Notes: generated by a model not told the origin, from the letters alone. A stretch of 33,048 nucleotides of DNA from Anaerolineales bacterium (GCA_020060465.1 JAGVAD010000043.1:1-33048), one strand, 5' to 3'. Shown: positions 7,130-15,836, numbered from the stretch's first letter. Numbers and translations are program-made.

Positions 7130-7642
7130 ATGCTCCTGTTTGCGGTAGTCCTCTTTCTCTTTGCTGTCTTTTTGCTCTGGCAGGCCGCCCGCCGCCAGAG
7201 AGACATTGGGTTGCCCGCCGGCAGAGTGATTTACACGGACACGCGCAATTGGGGCCCAGTAGAACAGCCGCTGTATGACGCCGAACTCGGTTTAACCGGC
7301 AAGCCGGATTACCTGGTGGAAAGCGGTGGGAAAATCATCCCCGTGGAAGTCAAATCCAGCCGGATCGGCTCGGCCCCCTATGACGCCCACATCTTCCAGT
7401 TGGCGGCTTACTGTATGCTGGTGCATCGGCATTACGGAAAACGCCCCCCCTACGGCATTCTGCATTATCCAAATCGCACCTTCGCCGTTGATTACACACC
7501 GCGGTTGGAGGCTGAGCTGTTGCAATTATTGCAAGAGATGCACAACCAGGATCGCCGCAAAGAGTTGGAACGCTCCCACGCATCGGCGGCGCGCTGCAGC
7601 CGTTGCGGCTACCGCCAGACCTGTGACCAGCGACTTCTGTAA
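7130..7642 (+). CDS. Cas4-like membrane nuclease, C-terminal half (split gene)
   Basis: A 170-residue ORF starting with a transmembrane helix (residues 1-18) and carrying the catalytic part of a PD-(D/E)xK nuclease: D60 in 'GKPDYLV', E73 and K75 in 'PVEVKSS', and a QxxxY motif (Q90, Y94). The C-terminal cluster C156, C159 and C165 supplies three of four 4Fe-4S ligands; the fourth is in the preceding ORF. Cas4/RecB-type enzymes cut single-stranded DNA ends. No cas1, cas2 or CRISPR array is present, so this is the stand-alone type, here membrane-anchored by a helical hairpin inserted in the domain. The enzyme could work if both ORFs are made and assemble, or if ribosomes shift -1. The nadK start lies 19 bases downstream. 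Confidence 0.78.
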   Translation: MLLFAVVLFLFAVFLLWQAARRQRDIGLPAGRVIYTDTRNWGPVEQPLYDAELGLTGKPDYLVESGGKIIPVEVKSSRIGSAPYDAHIFQLAAYCMLVHRHYGKRPPYGILHYPNRTFAVDYTPRLEAELLQLLQEMHNQDRRKELERSHASAARCSRCGYRQTCDQRLL

Positions 7643-7661
7643 TATAATTGCCCCGATTGTC

Positions 7662-8537
7662 ATGTCAGAAACCTGTCCACCTTTCCAGAACATCCTCATC
7701 ATGGCGCACCCGCAGGTGACCGAAGCGGCGCAGCATTGTACGCAAATCGCCGACTTTATGAGGTCGCAAGGCGTTCAAGCCGCGCATGGGTTGATCTACG
7801 ACGCCGATCTGCGCCAGCGTTTGCAAGCCGGAGAGTTCGACTTGCTCATCGCGCTGGGCGGCGATGGCACCATGCTGCGCGCCGGTCATCTGTGCGCGCC
7901 GCATGACGTCCCCATCTTGGGCATCAACATGGGGCGTTTTGGCTTTCTCACCGAAGTCAAGCAAGACCAATGGCGGGAAGTGTTGCCGCGGCTTTGCACA
8001 GGGGAATTTTGGTTTGAGCATCGCATGATGTTACATGCCGAACAGTGGCGCGACGATGTTCTGTTGGGAAGCTGGGAGGTGCTGAATGAGATCGTCGTCA
8101 GTCGCGGCCACATCGTCCGACCAGTGCATCTAATTGCCAGCGTAGATGGCCGTTACCTGGCGACCTATGTGGCGGATGCTTTGATTGCTGCCACGCCCAC
8201 CGGTTCGACGGCTTATGCTCTGGCGGCTGGAGGGCCTATCTTGCCGCCGGAACTGCGCAACATCCTGCTGGTGGCCGTAGCGCCGCATCTGTCTATAGAC
8301 CGCGCGATTGTCTTATCCGAAGGCTCGTCGGTCAGCATCACGGTTGCCACGGATCATCAAGCGGTGCTTTCACCAGATGGACAGGCGCCGGTAGAGCTGG
8401 CCGACGGCGACCGCGTGGATGCCTCCGCCAGCGAACATACCGTCCGCTTTCTGCGCTTTCAAGACCCTGGTTATTTTTACCGCAACCTGACCCCTCACAT
8501 GAGTCAAAACCCTTCCACCACAGGAAATTCGCGATGA
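7662..8537 (+). CDS. nadK: NAD kinase
   Basis: A 291-residue NAD kinase, phosphorylating NAD to NADP with ATP (or polyphosphate). The signature GGDGT is at 66-70 in 'LIALGGDGTMLRAGH', followed by 'PILGINMGRFGFLTEV' and the substrate-binding 'TPTGSTAYALAAGGPIL'. Length and motif order are normal. The open frame reaches far upstream over the nuclease gene in another frame; the ATG at 7662 gives an N-terminus 'FQNILIMAHP', normal for the family. No good ribosome binding site is visible. TATAAT at 7643-7648 could be a -10 element of a promoter inside the block. The last bases overlap the start of the next gene by 4 (ATGA), indicating translational coupling. Confidence 0.95.
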   Translation: MSETCPPFQNILIMAHPQVTEAAQHCTQIADFMRSQGVQAAHGLIYDADLRQRLQAGEFDLLIALGGDGTMLRAGHLCAPHDVPILGINMGRFGFLTEVKQDQWREVLPRLCTGEFWFEHRMMLHAEQWRDDVLLGSWEVLNEIVVSRGHIVRPVHLIASVDGRYLATYVADALIAATPTGSTAYALAAGGPILPPELRNILLVAVAPHLSIDRAIVLSEGSSVSITVATDHQAVLSPDGQAPVELADGDRVDASASEHTVRFLRFQDPGYFYRNLTPHMSQNPSTTGNSR

Positions 8538-9058
8538 CCGACGCTCCGCCTATTCTGTATTGTGCCAATCATCCCAATATCGAAACCAGCCTGCGCTGTA
8601 AGACGTGTGGAAAACCGATCTGCCCCAAATGCGCCGTGTTGACGCCCACCGGTTATAGTTGCCGGGAGTGTTTGCGTGGCCAGCAAAAGGCATTCGACAC
8701 CACGGAATGGTACGATTATCCACTGGCGTTCTTCCTGGCTGGCTTCATCTCGCTGCTGGGCAGCTTTATTGCCAGCTTGATTGGTTTTTTCACCATCTTT
8801 ATCGCGCCCGTGGCGGGCATGATCATCGCTGAGGTGGTGCGCTTTGCGGTGCGAAAACGGCGTTCGTCGCAGCTCTTCACTCTGACCGCTATCGGCGCGG
8901 CGTTGGGCAGCCTGCCGTTGCCGCTGTTGTTGATCCTGGGCTTGTTGTTTCCAGAGTTCCGCAGCGGCAGCCTGATCGGTCTGCTCTGGCAAGGCTTATA
9001 TGCGTTTACCGTCACCTCGACGGTGTATTATCGTTTGCGCGGCGTAAGCATCCGCTGA
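8534..9058 (+). CDS. B-box zinc finger membrane protein
   Basis: A 174-residue protein with an N-terminal double zinc site: C10, H13, C22, C25, C30, C33, C43 and C46 in the B-box order 'YCANHPNIETSLRC..CGKPIC..C....GYSCREC'. About three to four transmembrane helices follow (near residues 63-85, 85-103, 115-137 and 145-160). This architecture is frequent in Chloroflexota and Actinobacteria, often with rhomboid or other membrane domains, and the role of the short version is unknown. The zinc domain would lie in the cytoplasm. It overlaps nadK by 4 bases and is followed by recN after 40 bases. Confidence 0.78.
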   Translation: MTDAPPILYCANHPNIETSLRCKTCGKPICPKCAVLTPTGYSCRECLRGQQKAFDTTEWYDYPLAFFLAGFISLLGSFIASLIGFFTIFIAPVAGMIIAEVVRFAVRKRRSSQLFTLTAIGAALGSLPLPLLLILGLLFPEFRSGSLIGLLWQGLYAFTVTSTVYYRLRGVSIR

Positions 9059-9098
9059 TGCAAACAGTGGATTGGGAACGAAGATCGTAGCTGGCGCT

Positions 9099-10865
9099 AT
9101 GCTGACGGAACTGCACATCGAAAACTTTGCGATTATAGAGCGATTGGATCTACAGTTTTCCGATGGCTTGATCACGTTCACCGGCGAGACCGGGGCGGGA
9201 AAATCCATCATTGTAGATGCAGTGGAGACTTTGCTCGGTGGGCGCGCCGAGGCGGTGCAGGTGCGCGCCGGTGCAGAACGGGCGAATGTAGAAGCAGTTT
9301 TCCGCATCCCGCAGCTCAGCCGTCAGGCTATCCTGGAGGTGCTGGAACGTGAAGATCTGCTTGACGATCCAAATTACGTTACCCTGGGGCGTGAGGTGCG
9401 CCTGAATGGGCGCAATGTGGCGCGGATCAATGGTCGCAGCGTGAGCGCCGGCCTGTTGCGAGAGATCGGCGAGTTTTTGGTGGATGTGCATGGCCAATCG
9501 GAGCATCTTTCGCTGCTACGGGTGAACCAGCACCTGGGTCTTTTAGACCGGTACGCCTCCACCAGCAAAGACAGCGCTGCGACCCAGGCGCTGCGCGATT
9601 ATCAAAGCCTGTATACCCGCCTTCAGCAGGTGGAACACGAGTTAGCCGAAATCCGACAGGCTGAGCGCGACGCCGCCCGGCGCAGCGATATGCTATCCTA
9701 TCAGATCAATGAAATTGAGATGGCGCGCCTACAACCGGGGGAGGAGCAGCTTCTGCGCGAGGAGCGCAACCGCTTGGCGAACGCGGAGGGCTTATCCACC
9801 CTTGCTCAGCAGGCTTTGACGGCGCTGGATGAGGGGATGCCCGAAGCGCCAGCGGCCACTGATTTATTGGGGCAAGTCGCCGATGCGCTGGAAGCCCTGG
9901 CGCGGCTGGATCCATCCCAGGCATCTTTGTTCGAAACTGCTCAAGCTGTTTTCGAAAACCTTGGCGACCTGGCTCGCAACCTGCGCGAATATCTGGAAGG
10001 GATCGAGTTCAATCCGCGTCGCCTGGATCAGGTGGAAGAGCGGCTGGGCTTGATCCATTCGCTTAAACGAAAGTACGGCGATTCGATCCCGGAAATCCTG
10101 GAATTTGCCGCCAATGCCCGCCGCCAGTTGGATCAAATCACCCACGCAGCGGAACGTTTGCAAGAGCTGGAAGCCGAGCGGGAGCGGCTGCTGACTCGGC
10201 TTGGCGAGGCGGGCGAACAGCTTTCATTGCGCCGCCAGTCCGCCGCTGCGACGCTGGAAAAGGCTATCGAAAGCGAGCTGGCGGATCTGCACATGTCTGG
10301 GGCGCGATTCAAAGTCGAATTTCAGCGCCAGCCAGATTTGGCTGGCGCTCGCCTGCCAGACGGCCAGCGGGTGGCTTACTATCCTTTCGGCATAGAGCGC
10401 ATTGAATTTCTGATCGCCCCCAACCCGGGCGAGGGTTATAAACCACTGGCCAAGATTGCCTCCGGCGGAGAGACCTCGCGCTTGATGCTAGCCTTGAAGA
10501 ATGTCCTCGTCCAGGCCGACCCTGTGCCGACATTGATCTTCGATGAGATTGATCAGGGCATCGGCGGGCGTGTGGGAGCGATTGTTGGTCAGAAGCTATG
10601 GCAACTGGGGCGGCAACATCAGGTGTTGTGCATCACCCACTTGCCGCAACTGGCGGCCTTCGGCGAGCAGCATTATCATGTCGAGAAACTGGTGCAAGCG
10701 AACCGCACGGTCACCCGCATCAAATTGTTGCAGGGCGAGGAGCGGATTGCCGAATTAGCGCAGATGCTGGGCGGCGTCAGCGAGAGTACGCTACAATCGG
10801 CGCGAGAGTTGCTCGCCGCAGCCCAGGCGCAGCAAAGCCCGGCTGGCAGCAAAACCGCGAGCTGA
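9099..10865 (+). CDS. recN: DNA repair protein RecN
   Basis: A 588-residue SMC-like ATPase of double-strand-break repair. 'MLTELHIENFAIIERLDLQF' and Walker A GETGAGKS (29-36) open the protein. A long coiled-coil middle region follows, and near the C-terminus come the ABC signature 'ASGGETSRLMLALK' and Walker B 'LIFDEIDQGIGG', with 'QVLCITHLPQLAAFG'. All these are intact and the length is typical. The open frame starts 27 bases upstream at a TTG, but the ATG at 9099 gives the normal RecN N-terminus. No SOS box was recognised upstream. The following PBP-like gene starts 13 bases after the stop, so they are likely co-transcribed. Confidence 0.96.
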   Translation: MLTELHIENFAIIERLDLQFSDGLITFTGETGAGKSIIVDAVETLLGGRAEAVQVRAGAERANVEAVFRIPQLSRQAILEVLEREDLLDDPNYVTLGREVRLNGRNVARINGRSVSAGLLREIGEFLVDVHGQSEHLSLLRVNQHLGLLDRYASTSKDSAATQALRDYQSLYTRLQQVEHELAEIRQAERDAARRSDMLSYQINEIEMARLQPGEEQLLREERNRLANAEGLSTLAQQALTALDEGMPEAPAATDLLGQVADALEALARLDPSQASLFETAQAVFENLGDLARNLREYLEGIEFNPRRLDQVEERLGLIHSLKRKYGDSIPEILEFAANARRQLDQITHAAERLQELEAERERLLTRLGEAGEQLSLRRQSAAATLEKAIESELADLHMSGARFKVEFQRQPDLAGARLPDGQRVAYYPFGIERIEFLIAPNPGEGYKPLAKIASGGETSRLMLALKNVLVQADPVPTLIFDEIDQGIGGRVGAIVGQKLWQLGRQHQVLCITHLPQLAAFGEQHYHVEKLVQANRTVTRIKLLQGEERIAELAQMLGGVSESTLQSARELLAAAQAQQSPAGSKTAS

Positions 10866-10878
10866 TGTAGAGCCAGAT

Positions 10879-13839
10879 ATGCCAAGCGTGGTTCAAATCG
10901 CTCAAATGCGCGCCCGGCGGCGAGAGAAGGAACATCGCCACCCATTAAGCCGCACAGGTCTGGGGTGCAGCGGCGTCTTCAGCCTAGCCCTGGCGCTGAC
11001 CGCAATACTCATCGCGCTGATTTATAGCCAGATCACCCAGGATATCCCCTCGGTGGAGGGACTTCCTGCCTTGCTGGAACCGCCGAACGGCTTGCTACTG
11101 AAGCCCACGCGCCTGTACGACCGCAGCGGGCAACATGTAATATTGGAGCTGCAAAACCCGGCCGCTGCCGCCCGCCGTTACCTTCGCCTGCCAGGAACAG
11201 CAAACGAAGGAGAACCCGTCTTTTCTGAACCGATGATTGTTGCTACCCTCGCCGCCGCCGACCCCAATTTTTGGCGGCATTGGGGGTTTTCGCTGCGCGG
11301 TTTGTTCAACGGCGCGCATCCTACACTGGCGCAGCAGTTGGTCTCAGATCTGCTGCTGACCGACGAACCCCCATCCTTGCGACGCGCTTTGCGTGAACGC
11401 CTGTTGGCGGCGCAATTGACACAGCGTTTTGGGCGCGAAAAAACGCTGGAATGGTATTTAAACAGCGCTTACTATGGTCGTCTGGCTTACGGCGCAGACG
11501 CCGCCGCTCTGGTTTATTTTGGCAAGTCTGCTGCCGATGTGGATCTGGCAGAGGCGGCCCTGATTGCTGCTTCAGGGTTGGATGCAACCCTCAATCCACA
11601 GGACGCGCCGAAATATGCCCTGGGGCGGCAAAAAATCATCCTGCAGAACGTTTTGCGCTATCGCCTGGCTGCTCCGCAGGAGGCGGCTCAGGCGGCGCAA
11701 CGATCCTTAGACATTCGTCCAGCGTTGCGTCCCGGGCAGGCGTTGAGCCTGGAAGACCTGCAGCCAAAAATCGCTCCCGCCTTTGCCAGGATCGTTCTAC
11801 AGCAGATCGAGAGCCGCATTCCACGGAAGCGGCTGGAACGCGGCGGTATGCTCATCCTGACCAGCCTGGATTATGAGCTGCAAATACAAATGATCTGTAT
11901 CCTGGCCGCTCAGGCGGAGAAGTTAGGCGTCCCTGCTATCGAGATGCCGGCGACGGAAGGTTGCACTGCCGATCGTTTACTGCCAGCCCTTGAAGGTCGC
12001 CGCATAGACGAAAAAGTATATGCCCAGGCGTTAGTGCTGGATCCTCAAAGCGGGCATATCCTGGCTCTGGTGAACGCGGCGCCTTCTACGCCCTCGGGCG
12101 AATTGCTCGCCGCCCATCCGGCTGGAACGTTAGCGACGCCGTTCATTTACCTCACCGCCTTTACACGTGGGCTTGGCCCGGCTTCGTTGGTTTGGGATAT
12201 ACCTCCTGAAGGCGCGCAAGACCTTGGGGCTGAACGCCTGGCGGAGTATCATGGGCCGGTGCGTTTACGCCTTGCCCTGGCAAATGACTATCGCCAGCCT
12301 GCTGAACAGTTGCTGGCGCAGGTGGGCGTCGAAAATGTATGGCGCACGGCGCAGCAATTCGGCGTCTTATCGCCGCAAAATCTGGTAGATGGCGAGGCAA
12401 ACGCGCTTTCCTTTCTGCGGCCGGTCAATTTGATCGAAATGAGCCAGGCGTTTGGCGTCCTGGCGAACCAGGGCGTACTGGTGGGTCACATGGAAACGCC
12501 GGTATCGGCGGCGCCGGATTCGGCGGCGCCGGTTTCAGCGGACGCCTCGCTCACCTTCGGGTCGCAGCCTCCGCCGATTCAGCCCGTGGCTGCTTTGCGC
12601 GTGGAAGACGTCGCCGGAAAAATCTGGTTAGATTGGAGCGTTGGGCAAACGCGGCCGATTGTGGCTGCGCCGCTGGCTTATTTGGTGACGCACGCGTTGA
12701 GCGATGAAACTGCGCGCTGGCCAAGTCTTGGACACCCTAACCCCCTAGAGATTGGTCGTCCGGCGGCGGCAAAAGTGGGGCGCGGCGATCCCTCGGAGCA
12801 TAGCGCCTGGGTGATCGGTTACACGCCTGAGCGCCTCGTAGGCGTGTGGCTGGGTTATGCGGCTACTGCGAACCCTCCGGGTGAGATCGTTGCACAGGCA
12901 GCGATGGGCGTCTATCATGCTGCGATGAAGTACGCCAACCAAGACCTGCCTGTTCGGCCATGGCCCACTCCGGCGGGGATCGTCAGCCTGAAAGTATGCG
13001 ATCCATCCGGCATGTTGCCCACTGTGTTTTGCCCTAATGTGGTGGAAGAGGTGTTTCTTTCAGGCAACGAACCGTTGCAGCCAGACCGTCTCTATCAAAG
13101 CGCGGCAATCAACCGTGAAACCGGACGCCTGGCGACGATTTTCACTCCGCCCGATTTGATTGTAGATCAACCTTATATGATGATCCCGCCGCAGGCGAAA
13201 GACTGGGCCAGGCAGACCGGTCTTAGCTCGCCGCCTGATACTTATGATACCCTGACCGCTCTTCCACCACCCTCCTCGCAGGTTCAGATCACCTCCCCGG
13301 CGATGTTCGAAATCGTGCGCGGCGCGCTGCCCATCCGCGGCAGCGTGCAATTGGAAGACCTCAGCTTCTATCGCTTGCAGATCGGTCAGGGGTTGAATCC
13401 TCAGGGCTGGTATCAGATCGGCAAGGACAATAACCAGCCGATTAAAGAAGGTCTATTGGGTGTTTGGGATACACACGGGTTGAACGGCCTGTATGTGATC
13501 GAACTGCTGGCTGTGCGCGCCGACCAAAGCGTGCAACGGGCGGTCGTTCTGGTTACTGTGGATAACCAGCCGCCAACGCTGAAGATCATCTCTCCGGTGC
13601 AGCAAGAGGAAATCACACTGCGCCAGCGGCCCAACATTGTCCTGTTGGCTGAAGCGACGGACGATTTGGGCGCAGCAACGGTGGAATTTTATTTGGACAA
13701 TCGGCTGCTGGCCAGCATCAGCCAGCCGCCCTACGCCCTATCCTGGCAATGTGTTCGAGGAGCGCATACCCTGCGTGTGCGGGCGGTGGATCAAGCGGGC
13801 AACGTCACAGAAGATACGTTGCAGTTCACCGTCCAGTAG
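10879..13839 (+). CDS. Class A penicillin-binding-protein homologue with lost catalytic residues
   Basis: A 986-residue bitopic membrane protein (helix about 31-50). Residues about 75-260 match the GT51 glycosyltransferase, about 385-660 the transpeptidase, and the tail holds PBP-type C-terminal and Ig-like segments ('TVDNQPPTLKIISP'). The usual catalytic Glu of the GT51 'ED..F' motif is Ala (A127 in 'AADPNFWRHWG'), and 'GGSTITQQ' reads GAHPTLAQQ (145-153). In the transpeptidase, SxxK reads T417-L-A-T420, SxN reads D470-Y-R472 and KTG reads K632-V-G634. The framework motifs (EWYLN, YFGK, 'GYTPERLVGVWLG') remain. It is therefore probably an enzymatically dead paralogue with a structural or regulatory role at the cell wall. 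The reading frame is intact, so selection seems to hold. It follows recN by 13 bases. Confidence 0.85.
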   Translation: MPSVVQIAQMRARRREKEHRHPLSRTGLGCSGVFSLALALTAILIALIYSQITQDIPSVEGLPALLEPPNGLLLKPTRLYDRSGQHVILELQNPAAAARRYLRLPGTANEGEPVFSEPMIVATLAAADPNFWRHWGFSLRGLFNGAHPTLAQQLVSDLLLTDEPPSLRRALRERLLAAQLTQRFGREKTLEWYLNSAYYGRLAYGADAAALVYFGKSAADVDLAEAALIAASGLDATLNPQDAPKYALGRQKIILQNVLRYRLAAPQEAAQAAQRSLDIRPALRPGQALSLEDLQPKIAPAFARIVLQQIESRIPRKRLERGGMLILTSLDYELQIQMICILAAQAEKLGVPAIEMPATEGCTADRLLPALEGRRIDEKVYAQALVLDPQSGHILALVNAAPSTPSGELLAAHPAGTLATPFIYLTAFTRGLGPASLVWDIPPEGAQDLGAERLAEYHGPVRLRLALANDYRQPAEQLLAQVGVENVWRTAQQFGVLSPQNLVDGEANALSFLRPVNLIEMSQAFGVLANQGVLVGHMETPVSAAPDSAAPVSADASLTFGSQPPPIQPVAALRVEDVAGKIWLDWSVGQTRPIVAAPLAYLVTHALSDETARWPSLGHPNPLEIGRPAAAKVGRGDPSEHSAWVIGYTPERLVGVWLGYAATANPPGEIVAQAAMGVYHAAMKYANQDLPVRPWPTPAGIVSLKVCDPSGMLPTVFCPNVVEEVFLSGNEPLQPDRLYQSAAINRETGRLATIFTPPDLIVDQPYMMIPPQAKDWARQTGLSSPPDTYDTLTALPPPSSQVQITSPAMFEIVRGALPIRGSVQLEDLSFYRLQIGQGLNPQGWYQIGKDNNQPIKEGLLGVWDTHGLNGLYVIELLAVRADQSVQRAVVLVTVDNQPPTLKIISPVQQEEITLRQRPNIVLLAEATDDLGAATVEFYLDNRLLASISQPPYALSWQCVRGAHTLRVRAVDQAGNVTEDTLQFTVQ

Positions 13840-13853
13840 GCAATCGCCGCCAG

Positions 13854-13881
13854 AGAGATGGGTCAAGATTGATCCATCTCT
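13854..13881. terminator. Convergent terminator hairpin
   Basis: AGAGATGG (13854-13861) pairs with CCATCTCT (13874-13881); an inner G-T and TCA/TGA extend the stem to about 12 pairs with a 4-base loop. It lies 14 bases after the PBP-like stop and contains the stop codon of the convergent NUDIX gene. There is no long U-run. Confidence 0.55.
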
Positions 13882-14378
13882 TGTGCACGTTGAAGGATCT
13901 TCTGCGTGGTGTGGAAAGCCAGCGGGGGCAACGCCTCTCTGGCGAAGAAATCCACTCGATCCACATCATCGCCCGGTCGCAGCTCTCCGCCCAGAATCTC
14001 CATTTGATAAGCGATGAGAATATGCGCGCCGCGCGGATGTTCCTGCCCGTACAGCACATCAATGAGCCGCCCGGCGCGCGTGGACAGACCGGTTTCTTCC
14101 AAACATTCGCGCGCAATCGCCTGGAGAGGATCTTCGCCGGCGTCCACAAAGCCGGCCGGCAGGCTCCATAAACCGCGCTGCGGATCGTTGGCGCGGCGCG
14201 TCAGCAGGATTTTATCGTTTTTCTGGATCAGAGCGGCGACAGCGACCTTCGGGTCGGCGAAATAGACCCAGCCACAGGCGGGGCATTTGGGGCGCAAACG
14301 CCCAAAACAAAATTCCTTCGCCAACGGTTGCCCGCAGCGGATGCAAAAGTTGATCTCTTCAATGTGTTGAGCGGACAA
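13863..14378 (-). CDS. NUDIX hydrolase with zinc ribbon
   Basis: A 171-residue NUDIX pyrophosphohydrolase. An N-terminal zinc ribbon has CxxC pairs C12/C15 and C32/C35. The NUDIX box is complete at 76-98: G-x5-E-x7-R-E-x-x-E-E-x-G ('GEDPLQAIARECLEETG'). Such enzymes cleave nucleoside diphosphates linked to another group. The zinc ribbon plus NUDIX layout recalls NADH pyrophosphatase, but the SQPWPFPQS motif after the box that marks NudC is absent, so the substrate is undecided (ADP-ribose type is possible). The only usable start is a TTG codon at 14378, since no in-frame ATG precedes the zinc ribbon. It stands alone between convergent and anti-sigma genes. Confidence 0.85.
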   Translation of the reverse strand: MSAQHIEEINFCIRCGQPLAKEFCFGRLRPKCPACGWVYFADPKVAVAALIQKNDKILLTRRANDPQRGLWSLPAGFVDAGEDPLQAIARECLEETGLSTRAGRLIDVLYGQEHPRGAHILIAYQMEILGGELRPGDDVDRVDFFAREALPPLAFHTTQKILQRAQEMDQS

Positions 14379-14446
14379 AATACATACCTGTAAGATGGCA
14401 GCGCGTCATGGAGGCATTGGCGGAAGGGACAATCGTTCCGCTTCGT

Positions 14447-15229
14447 TCAGCGCGCCGCGCGGCGTACATAAAGGGCGGCCAGACCTGCGCCGACCGCCAG
14501 GATAATCAGCAAAATTTGCAGCACCAAAATCACCGTGTGCGCCGGCCAGGGCTGCGCTGCTGGTTGTTGTGTCTCGTTTTCCAACTGCCGATTGCCGTTA
14601 TCTGCCGGTTGGATGGGGACCTCTTTCGCCTGCGCAACGGCTTCGGGGGTGACAAGCGCCTCCAACGCCGCCTCTGGCGTTCCTATTGGCGTGACTACCA
14701 GGGATTTTTGATCCGGGATGGGAGAAGCTACCGCCTGACCGGTGATTGCCTCCAACGGCGCTTCGGTTGGCGCTAACAATCCCATTTCTGGTTGCAACGC
14801 GCCGTCTCCCCCACCGCCTCCTCCTCCACCCATACCAAAGATCGGAGCCGTTTGTTCAGAGGCGGTCATCGTCAATGGCGGTGGAGCAAAGGTCCTCACG
14901 GCAAAATCGCCCACGGTAACCAGGACAAAGAAGATCGTTGCCAGCACCGAAGCCAGACGCAGGATGGGATATGCGCCAACGGATGAGGAACGGCGAGCGC
15001 CGGATCGAACGCCAGCCATGGCCGGAGTTAAGGTGAAGTTACGCGGGGCGCGCAAACGCGGCTGGCTCCGCAGGAGAGCGCGCGTGCGGCGAAGATCTTC
15101 AAGCGCCTGGCGTAACTCGGCATCCTGTTTCAGGTGGGTTTCCAGGCGAGCGCGTTCTTTGGGTGTCAGTTGGTTATCGAGGTAGGAGGAAAGAGCCTCC
15201 CATTGCGGGGGCGTGATCCGGGTAGTCAT
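14447..15229 (-). CDS. Putative anti-sigma factor, membrane-bound
   Basis: A 260-residue protein. The N-terminal helical region ('LSSYLDNQLTPKERARLETHLKQD') has the shape of an anti-sigma zinc-finger domain but lacks the His-Cys-Cys zinc ligands, so it is the zinc-free variety. 'RNFTLTP' (63-69) is a motif often seen in Chloroflexota anti-sigma factors. A transmembrane helix lies at about 90-110, then a glycine run (8 Gly), a long Pro/Ala/Glu-rich outer segment, and a second helix near the C-terminus (about 231-255). It overlaps the sigma factor gene by 4 bases, so the two are translationally coupled. It is inferred to hold the sigma factor at the membrane. The signal it senses is unknown. 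Confidence 0.8.
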   Translation of the reverse strand: MTTRITPPQWEALSSYLDNQLTPKERARLETHLKQDAELRQALEDLRRTRALLRSQPRLRAPRNFTLTPAMAGVRSGARRSSSVGAYPILRLASVLATIFFVLVTVGDFAVRTFAPPPLTMTASEQTAPIFGMGGGGGGGGDGALQPEMGLLAPTEAPLEAITGQAVASPIPDQKSLVVTPIGTPEAALEALVTPEAVAQAKEVPIQPADNGNRQLENETQQPAAQPWPAHTVILVLQILLIILAVGAGLAALYVRRAAR

Positions 15230-15834
15230 GTGTCACTCTCCCCCACAAGACGAAGAGAATCTGGCAAAAGTTCCCAAACGCCCTTCAAGCAATCGCGCAT
15301 ACGGGTGCGCGCCCGTGCCAGGCGGCTCTTCACAGTGCCTAATGGCGCGCCCACCGCCAGAGCCGCCTCAGTGTAGTCCAACCCCTGGACATCCACCAAT
15401 GCCACCACAGCGCGAAATTCGGGCGGCAGTCCATCCAGGCAACGTTGCAACGCGCGGGCGAGTTCGCTCCTTTCGGCGCTCTCCTCCGGCGATTCGCCCG
15501 GGTCTGAAAGCCAGCGCGGCGACTCAATTTCCTCGTTGTCGTTGTCCAGCGGTTCCAGCGGCGTGGTTGGGCGTCGCTTGCGGCGGCGCAATTCATCGTA
15601 ACAAACGTTGGTGACAATGCGCAACAGCCACGCCTTGAAAGAACCGCCGCGATAAGAATCGAGCTTACGGTAGGCGGAGATAAAGGCGTCCTGGGAAGCG
15701 TCCTCAGCCGCTTCTTGCTCGCCCATCATGCGGTAAGCCTGGGTGTACACCATATCCTGGTAGGCCAGAACCAAACGATTGAAAGCATCCAGGTCGCCTT
15801 GTAAGGCAGCTTGGATCAGGGCAGTTTCATCCAT
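15226..15834 (-). CDS. ECF-type RNA polymerase sigma factor
   Basis: A 202-residue sigma-70 family protein of the ECF (group 4) type. Region 2 is at about 12-85 ('DAFNRLVLAYQDMVYTQAYR', 'DASQDAFISAYRKLDSYRGG', 'FKAWLLRIVTNVCYDELRRRKRR'). An acidic linker follows, then region 4 with the HTH 'GLDYTEAALAVGAPLGTVKSRLARARTRMRD' at about 150-185. It directs RNA polymerase to a regulon controlled by the membrane anti-sigma encoded next. Its start lies 2 bases after the DUF3054 stop and its stop overlaps the anti-sigma start, giving a three-gene operon. No consensus target promoter for this sigma could be recognised. Confidence 0.9.
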   Translation of the reverse strand: MDETALIQAALQGDLDAFNRLVLAYQDMVYTQAYRMMGEQEAAEDASQDAFISAYRKLDSYRGGSFKAWLLRIVTNVCYDELRRRKRRPTTPLEPLDNDNEEIESPRWLSDPGESPEESAERSELARALQRCLDGLPPEFRAVVALVDVQGLDYTEAALAVGAPLGTVKSRLARARTRMRDCLKGVWELLPDSLRLVGESDT

Positions 15835-15836
15835 TT

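Noticed and set aside
6870..7642. Assignment to a CRISPR-Cas system
   Set aside because: The domain is Cas4-like, but there is no cas1, cas2 or repeat-spacer array in the window, and membrane helices are inserted.
13863..14378. NADH pyrophosphatase (nudC)
   Set aside because: The zinc ribbon and NUDIX box fit, but the SQPWPFPQS motif that marks NudC is missing.
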